A DNA stretch of 64,000 bases from Sphingomonas phyllosphaerae (GCA_036946405.1 JAQIJC010000001.1:2363001-2427000); one strand, 5' to 3'; counted from the first letter of the stretch, positions 10,725 to 19,649 are shown. The notes: generated by a model from the letters alone, not told the origin. Made by a program: numbers and translations.

Positions 10725-11321
10725 ATGGCATCCCCCGAGATCGAGGCGCTGACGAGCGCGCTGGCGCGGCTCCCCGGTTTCGGCCCCCGCTCGGCGCGGC
10801 GCGCGGTGCTTCATCTGCTCAAGCGCCGCGAGGCATCACTGGTGCCGTTGCGCGCGGCGTTGACGGCGGTGGAGGAACGCCTTGCAACCTGCGGAATTTG
10901 CGGAAACGTCGACACTAGCGACCCGTGCCAGATCTGCGCCGATCCGCGCCGCGATCCGCGCAGCCTGTGCGTGGTCGAGGATGTCAGCGACCTGTGGGCG
11001 CTGGAGCGCGGGCGGCTGTTCCCCGGCCGTTTCCACGTGCTGGGCGGGCGGCTGTCGGCGCTGGAGGGCGTCCGGCCGGAGGATCTCGCAATTGAGGGTC
11101 TGATCACGCGGGTCGCCGATGGCGCGGTCGACGAGGTCGTGCTCGCGATGAACGCCACGCTCGAAGGCCAGACCACCGCGCATTATCTGGTTGAGCGGCT
11201 GGAGCGCTTTCCGGTTCGGCTCACGCAGCTTGCGCACGGGCTGCCGGTCGGTGGCGAGTTGGATTATCTCGACGAAGGTACGCTCGCGCAGGCGCTGCGC
11301 GCGCGCCGCCCGGTCGCTTGA
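10725..11321 (+). CDS. recR: Recombination mediator protein RecR
   Basis: DNA-repair protein that with RecO and RecF loads RecA on gapped DNA. The 198 residues show the helix-hairpin-helix region [14 protein letters not shown], the four-cysteine zinc finger [16 protein letters not shown], and the Toprim motif [13 protein letters not shown], then the Walker-like C-terminal part typical of RecR. ATG 10725 gives the family's usual N terminus ([18 protein letters not shown]). It leads a recR-def-rmuC series with gaps of 31 and 67 bp. Confidence 0.97.
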   Translation: MASPEIEALTSALARLPGFGPRSARRAVLHLLKRREASLVPLRAALTAVEERLATCGICGNVDTSDPCQICADPRRDPRSLCVVEDVSDLWALERGRLFPGRFHVLGGRLSALEGVRPEDLAIEGLITRVADGAVDEVVLAMNATLEGQTTAHYLVERLERFPVRLTQLAHGLPVGGELDYLDEGTLAQALRARRPVA

Positions 11322-11352
11322 CGGGCGGGCGACGCGCTTCTAGCCCCGCGCC

Positions 11353-11883
11353 ATGGCCATTCTCCCGATCGTAGAAGTCCCCGACGCGCGCCTGCGCGAA
11401 ACCGCCGAGCCCGTCGCGGACGTGAACGATGCCGTGCGCGCGATCGTCGCCGATATGTTCGACACTATGTATGACGCGCATGGCATCGGGCTGGCGGCGG
11501 TGCAGGTCGGCATCATGCAGCGGATCGTCGTGATCGATCTGCAGGAACGAGAACTGGAAGAAGGCGAGCCGCGTGAGGCGGCGCGCGATCCACGCGCGTT
11601 CATCAACCCGGAACTCACGTGGCTTAGCGAGGAAACCTCGAGCTACAACGAAGGCTGTCTCTCGATCCCGGAGCAATATGCCGAGGTTACCCGGCCGACG
11701 CGCTGCCGGGTCAAGTGGCTCGACACCACCGGTGCAACGCAGGAGGCGGAGTTCGACGGGCTGCTGTCGACATGTATGCAGCACGAGATCGATCACCTGA
11801 ACGGGGTGCTGTTCATCGATCACATCTCGCGGCTGAAGCGCGGGATGTTGCTCAAGAAGCTCGACAAGCTCCGCCGGGGCTGA
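11353..11883 (+). CDS. def: Peptide deformylase
   Basis: Metalloenzyme that removes the formyl group from nascent proteins. The 176 residues have all three motifs: GIGLAAVQVG, EGCLSIPEQ with the metal-ligand cysteine, and QHEIDHLNG with the two histidines and the catalytic glutamate. Length and start (MAILPIVEVPDARLR) are standard. It works in the same cycle as fmt, which is divergently oriented about 0.7 kb away. Confidence 0.98.
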   Translation: MAILPIVEVPDARLRETAEPVADVNDAVRAIVADMFDTMYDAHGIGLAAVQVGIMQRIVVIDLQERELEEGEPREAARDPRAFINPELTWLSEETSSYNEGCLSIPEQYAEVTRPTRCRVKWLDTTGATQEAEFDGLLSTCMQHEIDHLNGVLFIDHISRLKRGMLLKKLDKLRRG

Positions 11884-11950
11884 TCCTCTGGCCGCGCGTG
11901 GCGGCAATTAACGGTTGTCGCCGGCGCCTCGTTCGATCTATGTTCCGGCA

Positions 11951-13330
11951 ATGCTTGAATATGTCCTCGTCGCTCTCTTGGCGCTCGCCCTTGGTGCTCT
12001 GCTCGGCTGGCTCGCGGGCAAGCGCGAGGCGGCCGGCTTCCGTCAGGAGCGCGACGCACAGGTCGAGCAGTTCAAGCGCGCGATCACCGACCTCGCCAGC
12101 GCGGAGGAACGCGCTCGCGCCGCCGAGACGCTCCGCACGGAACTGACCCAGGCGCGCGACGAGCGCGAGACCGCGCGCTTGCAGGTGTCGCGGCTGGAGG
12201 CGGAGGGCCGCGCCGCCGAGCAGCGCATCGCCGACCTGCGCGCCGCCGCCGACGAGATGAGCCTGCGCTTCCGCGAGGTCGCGCAAAACGCGCTCGGCGA
12301 GGCGCAGAAGCAGTTCCTCGAACGTGCCGAGGCGCGCTTTCGGCAGGCCGAGGAGCAATCGGGGCAGGGGCTGCGCGCGCTGCTTCAGCCGGTCAACGAT
12401 CGACTGCTCCGCTACGAAGAGGGCGTCGCGAAGATCGAGGCCGAGCGCCGCGACGCGTTCGGCGAGCTGCGCGGCCAGATCGAGGCGATGCGCGTCGGGC
12501 AGGAGCGTGTCTCGGGCGAGGCCGCCAAGTTGGTCAATGTGCTCCGCAACGCCCCGAAGGCGCGCGGGCGCTGGGGTGAGCAGCAACTCCGCAACGTGCT
12601 CGAATCGTGCGGACTCGCCGAGCACACCGACTTCCGCATGGAGGTGAGCGTCACCGGCGAGGAAGGCGCGCGTCTCCGTCCCGACGCGATCGTCCGCGTG
12701 CCGGGCGGCAAGTCGCTGATCATCGACGCCAAGGTGTCGCTCAACGCCTATCAGGACGCGTTCGGCGCGGTGGACGAGGCGGAGCGGCAGCTGGGGCTCG
12801 CCGCGCATGCCGCATCGATGCGCACGCACGTCAACGCGCTGGGCGCCAAGGCTTATTGGACACAGTTCGACGACGCGCCCGAATATGTCGTGATGTTCGT
12901 CCCTGGCGAGCATTTCCTCTCCGCCGCGCTCGAACATGACGCCGGGCTGTGGGATTACGCGTTCGAGCGCCGCGTGCTGCTCGCCACCCCGACCAACCTG
13001 ATCGCGATCGCCCGCACCGTTTCGGCGGTGTGGCGTCAGGAGAAACTGGCGCGCGAAGCGCAGGAGATCGGCGCGCTCGGCAAGGAACTGTACCAGCGGC
13101 TCGCGGTGATGGGCGGGCATGTCGCGCGGCTCGGCAAGAATCTCGACACCGCGATGGGCGCGTACAACAGCTTCGTCGGCAGTTTGGAGAGTCAGGTGCT
13201 GACCAGCGCGCGCCGCTTCGAATCGCTCAACATCGACACCGGCAACAAGACGATCGATACATTGCCGGTCGGCGAACAGGCCGCCCGCCCGCTGACCAAG
13301 CTGGTCGCGGTAGAGGATGCGGCGGAATAG
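11951..13330 (+). CDS. rmuC: DNA recombination protein RmuC homologue
   Basis: A 459-residue protein with an N-terminal membrane segment (LEYVLVALLALALGALLGWL), a long charged coiled-coil stretch from about residue 25 to 170, and the RmuC nuclease-like domain, recognisable from GRWGEQQLRNVLESCGL, SLIIDAKVSLNAYQ and EYVVMFVPGEHF. RmuC limits rearrangements at inverted repeats in E. coli; its biochemistry is poorly known. ATG 11951 places the membrane helix at the N terminus; an upstream in-frame codon at 11915 adds only 12 unlikely residues. A coding-like frame continues past its TAG stop (see 13331-13759). Confidence 0.92.
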   Translation: MLEYVLVALLALALGALLGWLAGKREAAGFRQERDAQVEQFKRAITDLASAEERARAAETLRTELTQARDERETARLQVSRLEAEGRAAEQRIADLRAAADEMSLRFREVAQNALGEAQKQFLERAEARFRQAEEQSGQGLRALLQPVNDRLLRYEEGVAKIEAERRDAFGELRGQIEAMRVGQERVSGEAAKLVNVLRNAPKARGRWGEQQLRNVLESCGLAEHTDFRMEVSVTGEEGARLRPDAIVRVPGGKSLIIDAKVSLNAYQDAFGAVDEAERQLGLAAHAASMRTHVNALGAKAYWTQFDDAPEYVVMFVPGEHFLSAALEHDAGLWDYAFERRVLLATPTNLIAIARTVSAVWRQEKLAREAQEIGALGKELYQRLAVMGGHVARLGKNLDTAMGAYNSFVGSLESQVLTSARRFESLNIDTGNKTIDTLPVGEQAARPLTKLVAVEDAAE

Positions 13331-13759
13331 CTATGCTCGTGGCGGCGGATCAAGGTCGTCGCGATCGACAGTGATGAGCGAACGACCGAGGCGCTCGCGC
13401 GGCTGACGGAAAGCGGGAAGGAGCGCCCTCGTCGCTGCTGGCTGCCGCAGATCGCCGAAGAGGGCATCGCTCCGCACGCGGTCGACAAGCGGCTGAAGAT
13501 GGCGCGCGCCGGATGCGGCGTTGCGCGGGGTCATGAAGCCGGACGATTGGCCCCGCACTGAATCGTCAACAAGCCTGCCCCGATAGAGGCGGCAGTTAAC
13601 CGGCGTGTGACGCCAAGCTACGCTGGCGCACGCCGTTGGTCCGGCCGCCGGCTCGGCGCGGGGGCAGATCGCGCGCCGCCTGCGCCCCGCACCGGGCGCA
13701 GGCTCATCAGCCACGAGGCAATCGACGGCTTCGTCCGAAGCCGCCGAAGGCATCGACGA
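13331..13759. other. 429-bp interval without a convincing gene
   Basis: The frame of rmuC stays open for 76 codons after its TAG, to a TGA at 13559-13561, with GC-rich third positions and a plausible protein-like start (RIKVVAIDSDERTTEALARL). I do not recognise it and see no start codon with a ribosome binding site, so it may be a gene remnant or chance. The rest, up to the TonB receptor stop on the other strand, shows no hairpin with a U tract and nothing else I can name. Confidence 0.4.
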
Positions 13760-15886
13760 TCAAATCCCCATGCGGAACGTCACGCGCACGTCGCGACCGG
13801 CCAATGGCGCAAAGTCCTTGAGCACGCTCGCGGCGCGACGTGCCTCGACGTCGAAGATGTTGTTCGCCGCCAAGAGGATGCTGCGCCGGTCGCTTCCGCC
13901 CCAAGGATGGAAGGAGAGCGAGGCGTTGACCATCGTATAGCCATCGGTCCGCGTTTCGAACGGGGCGGTGCGGTTCTGCGAGAAGGCGCGCTCCACCTCG
14001 ACACGCGCGCCGCTGGTGTCGTTGCGCGCTTCGATCCCGCCAAGCAGACGCAGCGGCGGAATCCGCGGCACCGGGCTGCGGTCCACGACCTCGGCATGGA
14101 CGTAATCGCCGAGCAGATCGGCGGTGATGACATGCGTGCCGATCGTCGCCAGCCGTGCCGACGCATCCGCCTCGAAGCCGTAATAGCGTGCCTTCGCCTG
14201 ATCGTAGCGGAAGCACGGCAGCTCGACCTCACCCTGCGCCGCCGTTACGCACGCTGCCTCGTCGACTTGCGACTCATAGATGTAGTTGTCGAACCAATTG
14301 TAATAGGCCGACGCATCGAGGCTAAAGATCTGGTTGTGCGCGTGGAGCGTCGCTTCCAGTCCCCACGAGGTTTCCGCGCGGAAGTTGGGGTTGCCCAGCT
14401 CATAGGCCTGCGTGCCGGCATGCGGTCCGTTGGCGAACAATTCCTCGGCGGAGGGCGCGCGCGCCGTGCGCGACCCGTTCAACCCGACGCGTACCCCGTC
14501 CGCGATCGTGTAGGCCGCACCCAGCGACCCCGACCACGTTTCGAAGCTACGATCTGCACCCGTGAACCGCTCGGTTCCTTCGCGAAAGCCGGGATCGGCC
14601 GTGAGCCGCGTCTGTTCATAGCGCAGCCCGCCCTCCGCCTTGAAGCGGCCGTCCTCGAATTGCTGGAGGGTGAAGAGCCCGGTCTGTTCGGTCTGGTTGC
14701 GCGGCAGGAACGCCTCGTCGCCGACCACGTCGAACGCACGGCTGAAATATTGCACGCCGCTGGCACCCTGCCACGCGCCGCGCTTCGCCTGCACGACTTC
14801 GAGCCGCGCCTCGAGCCCCTTGTTGTAGAAGGCGGTGCCGACCGAGCCGTCTTCCTCCAGCTCGAAATGCCGGTAATCGGCATGCGCGGCGCGGATGCGG
14901 ATCGCGTCGATCAGCGAACCGTGCGGCGTCACCTCGGCGCGCAGGTCGTAGCGGTTCTGCACGACATCGAGCCGCGGCGCTTCCTGCTCCTGCCCGAGCG
15001 CGGTCGCATAGCGCACCGGCACGCCGTAGAGGCTGTCGTAATGGCCGTAGGAGACGCCAAGCATCCCGCCATCGGTAATGATCGACGCGCCGGCACCGGC
15101 GGTCCACGTCTCCGCTCCGCTGTTGGGCAGCTTGCCGCTCAGCGCGGCGTTGCCGGCGAAGTCGATCGGCTCGTCACCGTCCTGCGGTGCGCCCGCCAGC
15201 GCCAGCGAAGCGCGGCGCGCGGCGCGCGACAGGATGAACCCGCCAGTGCGCAGGTCGTCCGCCTTCAGATATGATCCGTCGACGTGCAACACGAGCGGAC
15301 CGGCCGCGGTCACGTCCGCCGCGCCGCCGATCGAGCGCTCGTTCGCCGCGCTGCCATAGGTGCCGATCGCATCGACCCGATAGCCGTTCTCGGGCAGCGC
15401 ACGGGGGATGCGCCGGTCGACGACGTTGACCACGCCGCCGACCGCCGACGAGCCGTACAGCAGCGCCGCCGGACCGCGCAGCACCTCGACGCGCTCGGCA
15501 AGCAGCGGGTCGATCACCACCGCATGGTCGACCGAGGTATTCGAGACGTCGATGGACCCGATGCCGTCGGTCAGGACGCGGATCCGATCACCCTGGAAAC
15601 CGCGCAGGATCGGCCGCGACGCGTTCGGGCCGAAGGAGGTCGCCGACACGCCGGGCAATCGTGCAAGCGTCTCGCCGATCGTCGGGCGAAGTTCGCGGGT
15701 CAGATTCGCACCGGTCAGCACCGACGTGCCCTGCAGGACGTCGGCCTCGCTGGTCTGGATCGGCGCGGTGACGATCACCTCGTCGGAACGGTGCGGATCG
15801 GACTGCCGCGCGGAACCGGCCGTCTGGGCGGCAGCGGGCAGGGCAAGCGGTGCAAGCGCGACGGCGGCAAACAACATGGTCTTCAT
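13760..15886 (-). CDS. TonB-dependent outer membrane receptor, possibly zinc-regulated (ZnuD-like)
   Basis: A 708-residue receptor for energised uptake across the outer membrane. The signal peptide is MKTMLFAAVALAPLALPAAA, a TonB-box-like stretch DEVIVTAP follows, then the plug domain (GETLARLPGVSAT, RPILRGFQGDRIRVLTDGI, VEVLRGPAALLYGSSAVGG) and the 22-strand barrel with PSAEELFANGPH and the C-terminal strand. The plug and barrel wording is like receptors of the zinc group (ZnuD). ATG 15886 has GGAG six bases upstream; an upstream ATG at 15901 would add five residues. A near-palindrome resembling a Zur box lies about 30 bp upstream (15919-15930). Zinc as substrate is inference from that site and the family resemblance; heme or a siderophore is possible. 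Confidence 0.88.
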   Translation of the reverse strand: MKTMLFAAVALAPLALPAAAQTAGSARQSDPHRSDEVIVTAPIQTSEADVLQGTSVLTGANLTRELRPTIGETLARLPGVSATSFGPNASRPILRGFQGDRIRVLTDGIGSIDVSNTSVDHAVVIDPLLAERVEVLRGPAALLYGSSAVGGVVNVVDRRIPRALPENGYRVDAIGTYGSAANERSIGGAADVTAAGPLVLHVDGSYLKADDLRTGGFILSRAARRASLALAGAPQDGDEPIDFAGNAALSGKLPNSGAETWTAGAGASIITDGGMLGVSYGHYDSLYGVPVRYATALGQEQEAPRLDVVQNRYDLRAEVTPHGSLIDAIRIRAAHADYRHFELEEDGSVGTAFYNKGLEARLEVVQAKRGAWQGASGVQYFSRAFDVVGDEAFLPRNQTEQTGLFTLQQFEDGRFKAEGGLRYEQTRLTADPGFREGTERFTGADRSFETWSGSLGAAYTIADGVRVGLNGSRTARAPSAEELFANGPHAGTQAYELGNPNFRAETSWGLEATLHAHNQIFSLDASAYYNWFDNYIYESQVDEAACVTAAQGEVELPCFRYDQAKARYYGFEADASARLATIGTHVITADLLGDYVHAEVVDRSPVPRIPPLRLLGGIEARNDTSGARVEVERAFSQNRTAPFETRTDGYTMVNASLSFHPWGGSDRRSILLAANNIFDVEARRAASVLKDFAPLAGRDVRVTFRMGI

Positions 15887-15918
15887 TGGCGACTCCATCA
15901 TGAGTCCCCCATAGCGCC

Positions 15919-15930
15919 ATGTTACAACAT
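15919..15930 (-). promoter_or_regulatory. Candidate Zur operator upstream of the TonB receptor
   Basis: On the minus strand the core reads ATGTTGTAACAT, a near-perfect palindrome embedded in GATATGTTGTAACATGGC. It resembles the alphaproteobacterial Zur consensus built on ATGTTATAACAT. It is an AT-rich island in GC-rich DNA and sits 33 bp before the receptor start codon, where it would cover the promoter. The match is read by eye. Confidence 0.55.
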
Positions 15931-15947
15931 ATCAATAGCCGATAGAA

Positions 15948-16187
15948 TCAGCCGTTCGCGTCGCGTTCGACCCCGTCGATGATCTTGCCGCCCGCCATGA
16001 ACACGACGATCGTGCATGCGACGAACATGATCCAGCCCGGCGTGCCGGGGAAGCGGTGGAGATAGGTCATTCCCCGCTCGACCGCGCCGGTGGCGATCGC
16101 GTAGATCAGCATGAACGCCTCGAATTTGGTCTTGACGACGAACAGCCGCGCGAACCCGCGCCACCAGCGTTGCACCCGCGCGGTCAT
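15948..16187 (-). CDS. Small two-helix membrane protein of unknown function, last gene of the ast operon
   Basis: A 79-residue protein with a basic N terminus (MTARVQRWWRGFARLFVVKT), a hydrophobic segment around residues 24-38 (FEAFMLIYAIATGAVERGM) and a second around 51-66 (GWIMFVACTIVVFMAGG), then an acidic tail. No family is recognised. Its ATG overlaps the astB stop in an ATGA, which argues for translation from the same message as arginine succinyltransferase genes. Role unknown; membrane association is predicted from hydrophobicity only. Confidence 0.8.
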   Translation of the reverse strand: MTARVQRWWRGFARLFVVKTKFEAFMLIYAIATGAVERGMTYLHRFPGTPGWIMFVACTIVVFMAGGKIIDGVERDANG

Positions 16188-17437
16188 GCGCGAAGCTCCA
16201 TCAGGCCAAGTTCGTCGACCAGCGCAGTGCGGGCGGTCGCGATCTGTCCGAGCAACGCCTGGTTGCCGAGGTCGTCGGGCGCGATCGTCTCGGGCCAATG
16301 ACGCTCGATCACCATCGCGATGCGATCGAGCCGACGGTCGTCGACGAGGAACCGCGGGTCGACGGTCGCCGGATCGCAGACGACGCGCAGCCGCAGGCAC
16401 GCCGGGCCGCCACCGTTCGCCATCGACTCGCGGACATCGACCACCTCGACGCGGCGAATCGGCCCGTTGCCGGCGAGATGCGCCCCGATCCATTGCCATA
16501 CGCGTGGGTTGGCGCGTGCTTCTTCGGGCACGATCAGCGTCGGCACGCCATCGGGCGGAGTCACGAGTTGCGCGTTGAAGAGGTAGGAGCCGATCGCATC
16601 GCTCAGGCTCACTTCCGCCGCCCGCACCTCGACGATTTCGACCTCGGGCAGCAAGCGGCGGAGATCGGCGTAAAAGCCATCGCGATCCGCGAATGCCTGC
16701 TCGTGCGCCAGCAAAATCCGCTCGTTGGCGACCGCGACCACGTCGTTGTGGAAGGCGCCGGCGGCAATCGCCTCGACCGACTGCTGGACGAACAGCGTCC
16801 GCGCGGGGTCGAGCCCATGATGCCGCGCGATCGCGCGACTGGCCTCGACATGCTGCCGCGCCGGAAACGCGCCACCGGCGACGCCGTAGACGAACACCTC
16901 CACGCCCGGCGCATCATGCGCGGTACACAGCCGCATGTGGTTCGCCGCGCCCTCATCGCCGAACGGTGGGAGGACGGGCGGTTGCACGACGAAATGCGCG
17001 ACATCCGCAAACGCGACGTGCAACTGCTCCAGCGTCGCGCGCCATTCGTGACTGCGATGCGGCATCGTCACCAGATTGGCGATGGTCAGGTGGCAGCGCC
17101 CGTCCGCGGTGTCGGGCGCGGGAGAGACGGTCGCCGCATTGGCGGCCCACATCGACGAGGCGGACAGGGCCTGCGCCTTCAGGTGCGCCGGGGCGTCATC
17201 ATAATCGATCGCCAGCCGCGCCAGCCATGCGTGATCGGGGCGGGGCGGGGGGATCAGCACGCCCTGCACCAGCCCGAGCGCGAGATTGGCGCGCATCTTC
17301 GCCACGCCCTGCAACGCCGCGGCGCGCGGATGCGCGACTTGTCCGGCATTGGCGGTGGCGGCGAGATTGCCGAGGCTCAGCCCTGCATAATTGTGGCTGG
17401 GGCCGACGATCCCGTCGAAGTTGATCTCGCGTATCAT
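16184..17437 (-). CDS. astB: N-succinylarginine dihydrolase
   Basis: Second step of the arginine succinyltransferase catabolic route: N2-succinylarginine to N2-succinylornithine, CO2 and ammonia. The 417 residues start MIREINFDGIVGPSHNYAGL, the family signature, and end with the catalytic cysteine in MANGGGPACLRLRV. Length is slightly below the E. coli enzyme (447). The start overlaps the astA stop by 4 bp. Gene order on the minus strand is M20 hydrolase, astA, astB, small membrane protein; astC, astD and a canonical astE are not in the window. Confidence 0.96.
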   Translation of the reverse strand: MIREINFDGIVGPSHNYAGLSLGNLAATANAGQVAHPRAAALQGVAKMRANLALGLVQGVLIPPPRPDHAWLARLAIDYDDAPAHLKAQALSASSMWAANAATVSPAPDTADGRCHLTIANLVTMPHRSHEWRATLEQLHVAFADVAHFVVQPPVLPPFGDEGAANHMRLCTAHDAPGVEVFVYGVAGGAFPARQHVEASRAIARHHGLDPARTLFVQQSVEAIAAGAFHNDVVAVANERILLAHEQAFADRDGFYADLRRLLPEVEIVEVRAAEVSLSDAIGSYLFNAQLVTPPDGVPTLIVPEEARANPRVWQWIGAHLAGNGPIRRVEVVDVRESMANGGGPACLRLRVVCDPATVDPRFLVDDRRLDRIAMVIERHWPETIAPDDLGNQALLGQIATARTALVDELGLMELRA

Positions 17438-18450
17438 ATCCGTCCGATCCAGCTCACGCGGTCGCCCTCGCGCAGCCGTAGCGCCGTGGCCGCGGCCGGG
17501 TCCAGCGTCACACCCCCGTCGACCGTCCCGATGCGGGCGTAGGCGCAGCGGAAATCGGCGAGCCGTCCGGTCGCGACGAGCGCTTCGTTCTTGCCGCCCT
17601 CGCGCACCGCCACGACCGTCGCATCCTTTGCGTCGCGGACGGTGCGGATCTGGTCGGTCTTGACCGTCATCGTCGGGCCACCATCGAAGATGTCGATGTA
17701 ATTCTCGTAGGCAAACCCCTCGTTCTCCAGCATCCGCATCGCCGCGCGGCCGGAAGGATGCGGGAGGCCGATCGACGCGCGGGCATGGTCGGAGAGCATC
17801 GCGGTATAGATCGGATGCTTGGGCATCAGATCGGCGATGAACTGGTGACCGTGTACCGCGTTAAATTCGTCGGCCTCCTGAAACCCCATGCCGAAGAACC
17901 GCCCGGCGAGCCCGTCCCAGAACGGCGACCCGCCCGCCTCGTCGATCACGCCCCGCAGCTCTGCAAGCGTCCGATCCGCGAAGCGCGGCCGATGCGCGCG
18001 AATGAACAGGTAGCGGCTGCGCGCCAGCAACAGCCCCAGCCCGCCGGCGCGTTCACCGGGATGCAGGAACAGCCCGCCGACCTCGCTCGCGCCCTCAAGG
18101 TCGGTGGTCAGCGACAGCATCTCGGCCCGGAATGTCCGCGCCAGCTCGCGGCTGTGCTGGGTCAGCGTGCCGAGCCGATAGCTGTAGAAGGGATGTTGCT
18201 GCCCGACATGCGTGAACAACTGGCACGTACCGCGCACCTCGCCGGTGACGTTGTTCTCGAGCATCAGCACGAACAATTCGTCGGTCAGCGAGGTGTCGTC
18301 ATGTCCGAACGCGCGTGCGCTGCGCTCGAGCTTCGCGGTCAGCGCATTGCGATCCGGGGGCAGGTTGGTGAAACCGCCGCCGGTCAGCTTCGCCATCTCG
18401 TAGAGGTGCGCCAGATCGTGCGCATCGGCGGCGCGGATCACGAACGTCAT
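17434..18450 (-). CDS. astA: Arginine N-succinyltransferase
   Basis: First step of the AST pathway, succinyl-CoA plus arginine to N2-succinylarginine. The 338 residues have the GNAT-like AstA fold with MTFVIRAADAHDLAHLYEMA at the start and ASEVGGLFLHPGERAGGLG, LAELRGVIDE, GSPFWDGLAGRFFGM and FVYEN-like FAYENYIDIFDGGP, all diagnostic. ATG 18450 gives the usual N terminus although the frame is open further upstream. Overlaps on both sides (4 bp with the M20 hydrolase stop, 4 bp with astB) show a tight operon. Confidence 0.96.
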   Translation of the reverse strand: MTFVIRAADAHDLAHLYEMAKLTGGGFTNLPPDRNALTAKLERSARAFGHDDTSLTDELFVLMLENNVTGEVRGTCQLFTHVGQQHPFYSYRLGTLTQHSRELARTFRAEMLSLTTDLEGASEVGGLFLHPGERAGGLGLLLARSRYLFIRAHRPRFADRTLAELRGVIDEAGGSPFWDGLAGRFFGMGFQEADEFNAVHGHQFIADLMPKHPIYTAMLSDHARASIGLPHPSGRAAMRMLENEGFAYENYIDIFDGGPTMTVKTDQIRTVRDAKDATVVAVREGGKNEALVATGRLADFRCAYARIGTVDGGVTLDPAAATALRLREGDRVSWIGRI

Positions 18451-19649
18451 GCCAGCGCTCCCTCGGCCAGTCGCAGCATCGTCACCGCCGAGAGCGCGGC
18501 GCGCTCGGCAAGGCTGTCGACGATCAGAAATTCGTCGGCGGAGTGGATCGCGCCGCCGCGTGCGCCCATCGTATCGACCACCGGCACGCCAAAGGCGGCG
18601 ATATTGTTGCCGTCGCAGACGCCGCCGGTGTCGCGCCACGCGATCGGCTGGCCGAGGTCGGCCCCTGCGTCGCGGACCAGCGCGAACAGCCGCGCCGCGC
18701 CATGGTCGATCGGCTTGGGCGGACGGTTGAAGCTGCCATGGACCTCGATGCCGACGTCATACGCGGTCCGGACCGCGGCGACCGCGGCATCGATCGCGGT
18801 GCGCGCGCGCACGATTTCGGCGGCGTCGGCCGGGCGAAAGTTGACGCGGAGCACCGCGAGATCGGGGACGACATTGTTGGGACCGCCGCCCTCCATCCGC
18901 GCCGGATTGACCGCCAGCCGCGGCGAGCGTTCTTCGTGCAGCCGCACGGCCAGCGCGCTCGCGGCGACGATCGCATTGCGGCCGTCCTCCGGATTGCGCC
19001 CGGCATGGGCGGACCGACCGCGGATCACGATCGAGAAGTTTCCCGTGCCCCCACGAGCGCCGGCCAGCGTCCCGTCGGGTAGCGCGGGTTCGTAGGTCAG
19101 CGCCGCGATCTTGCCCCGTGCCGCCTCGGCCAGCAACGCAGTGGACGACAGCGATCCGGTTTCCTCGTCCGCGTTGATGACCACATCATAACCGAGCTGC
19201 GGCTTGCCCGCCTCGATCGCGAGCAGCGCTTCGAGCATCAGCGACAATCCCCCCTTCATGTCCGCCACACCGGGGCCATTGAGGATGCCGGGCTCACGCC
19301 AGCGCGACGTCTGGAAGGGGTGATCGGCAGGATAGACCGTGTCCATATGCCCGGTCAGCAGCAGCCGGACCGGCGCGTCGGGGCGGACCGACAGACGCAG
19401 ATGGCGGCCATGCGCCAGCGGCACGACCTGCCCGTCCGCCCCGACGCTCTCGGTCGCGGTCGGCTCGATCAGCTCGATCTCCCCCGGCAGCGCCGCAAAG
19501 GCATCGGCCAAATCCGCCGCCATCGCCGCGCAGCCCGCGACGTTGCGCGTCCCGCTGTTGATCGCTGCCCATCGCTCGACGCGCAACAGCATCGCGGCGG
19601 CGTCGATCCTCTCCAGAGATGCCCGTTCGACGGGCGAAAGCTTGTTCAT
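18447..19649 (-). CDS. M20 family metallohydrolase in the arginine succinyltransferase operon
   Basis: A 400-residue di-zinc amidohydrolase related to carboxypeptidase G2, ArgE and DapE. Metal and catalytic residues are in TGHMDTVYPAD, GPGVADMKGG, NADEETGSLSS and the C-terminal GGAIHSADEF, and the dimerisation domain lies in the middle (GRSAHAGRNPEDG, GGGPNNVVPD). It is the first gene of the ast operon, with its stop overlapping astA. The last AST step, release of succinate from N-succinylglutamate, is normally done by AstE, an unrelated M14-type enzyme not present here; M20 enzymes cleave just such acyl-amino acid bonds, so this could replace AstE. That is inference. Confidence 0.88.
   Translation of the reverse strand: MNKLSPVERASLERIDAAAMLLRVERWAAINSGTRNVAGCAAMAADLADAFAALPGEIELIEPTATESVGADGQVVPLAHGRHLRLSVRPDAPVRLLLTGHMDTVYPADHPFQTSRWREPGILNGPGVADMKGGLSLMLEALLAIEAGKPQLGYDVVINADEETGSLSSTALLAEAARGKIAALTYEPALPDGTLAGARGGTGNFSIVIRGRSAHAGRNPEDGRNAIVAASALAVRLHEERSPRLAVNPARMEGGGPNNVVPDLAVLRVNFRPADAAEIVRARTAIDAAVAAVRTAYDVGIEVHGSFNRPPKPIDHGAARLFALVRDAGADLGQPIAWRDTGGVCDGNNIAAFGVPVVDTMGARGGAIHSADEFLIVDSLAERAALSAVTMLRLAEGALA

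Noticed and set aside
11915-11950. A 12-residue extension of RmuC
   Set aside because: The membrane helix follows directly after ATG 11951, and the extension is not family-like.
13331-13753. A 140-residue minus-strand reading frame between rmuC and the TonB receptor
   Set aside because: Arg/Ala/Pro-rich composition with no domain and no ribosome binding site; it looks like an opposite-strand artefact of GC-rich DNA.
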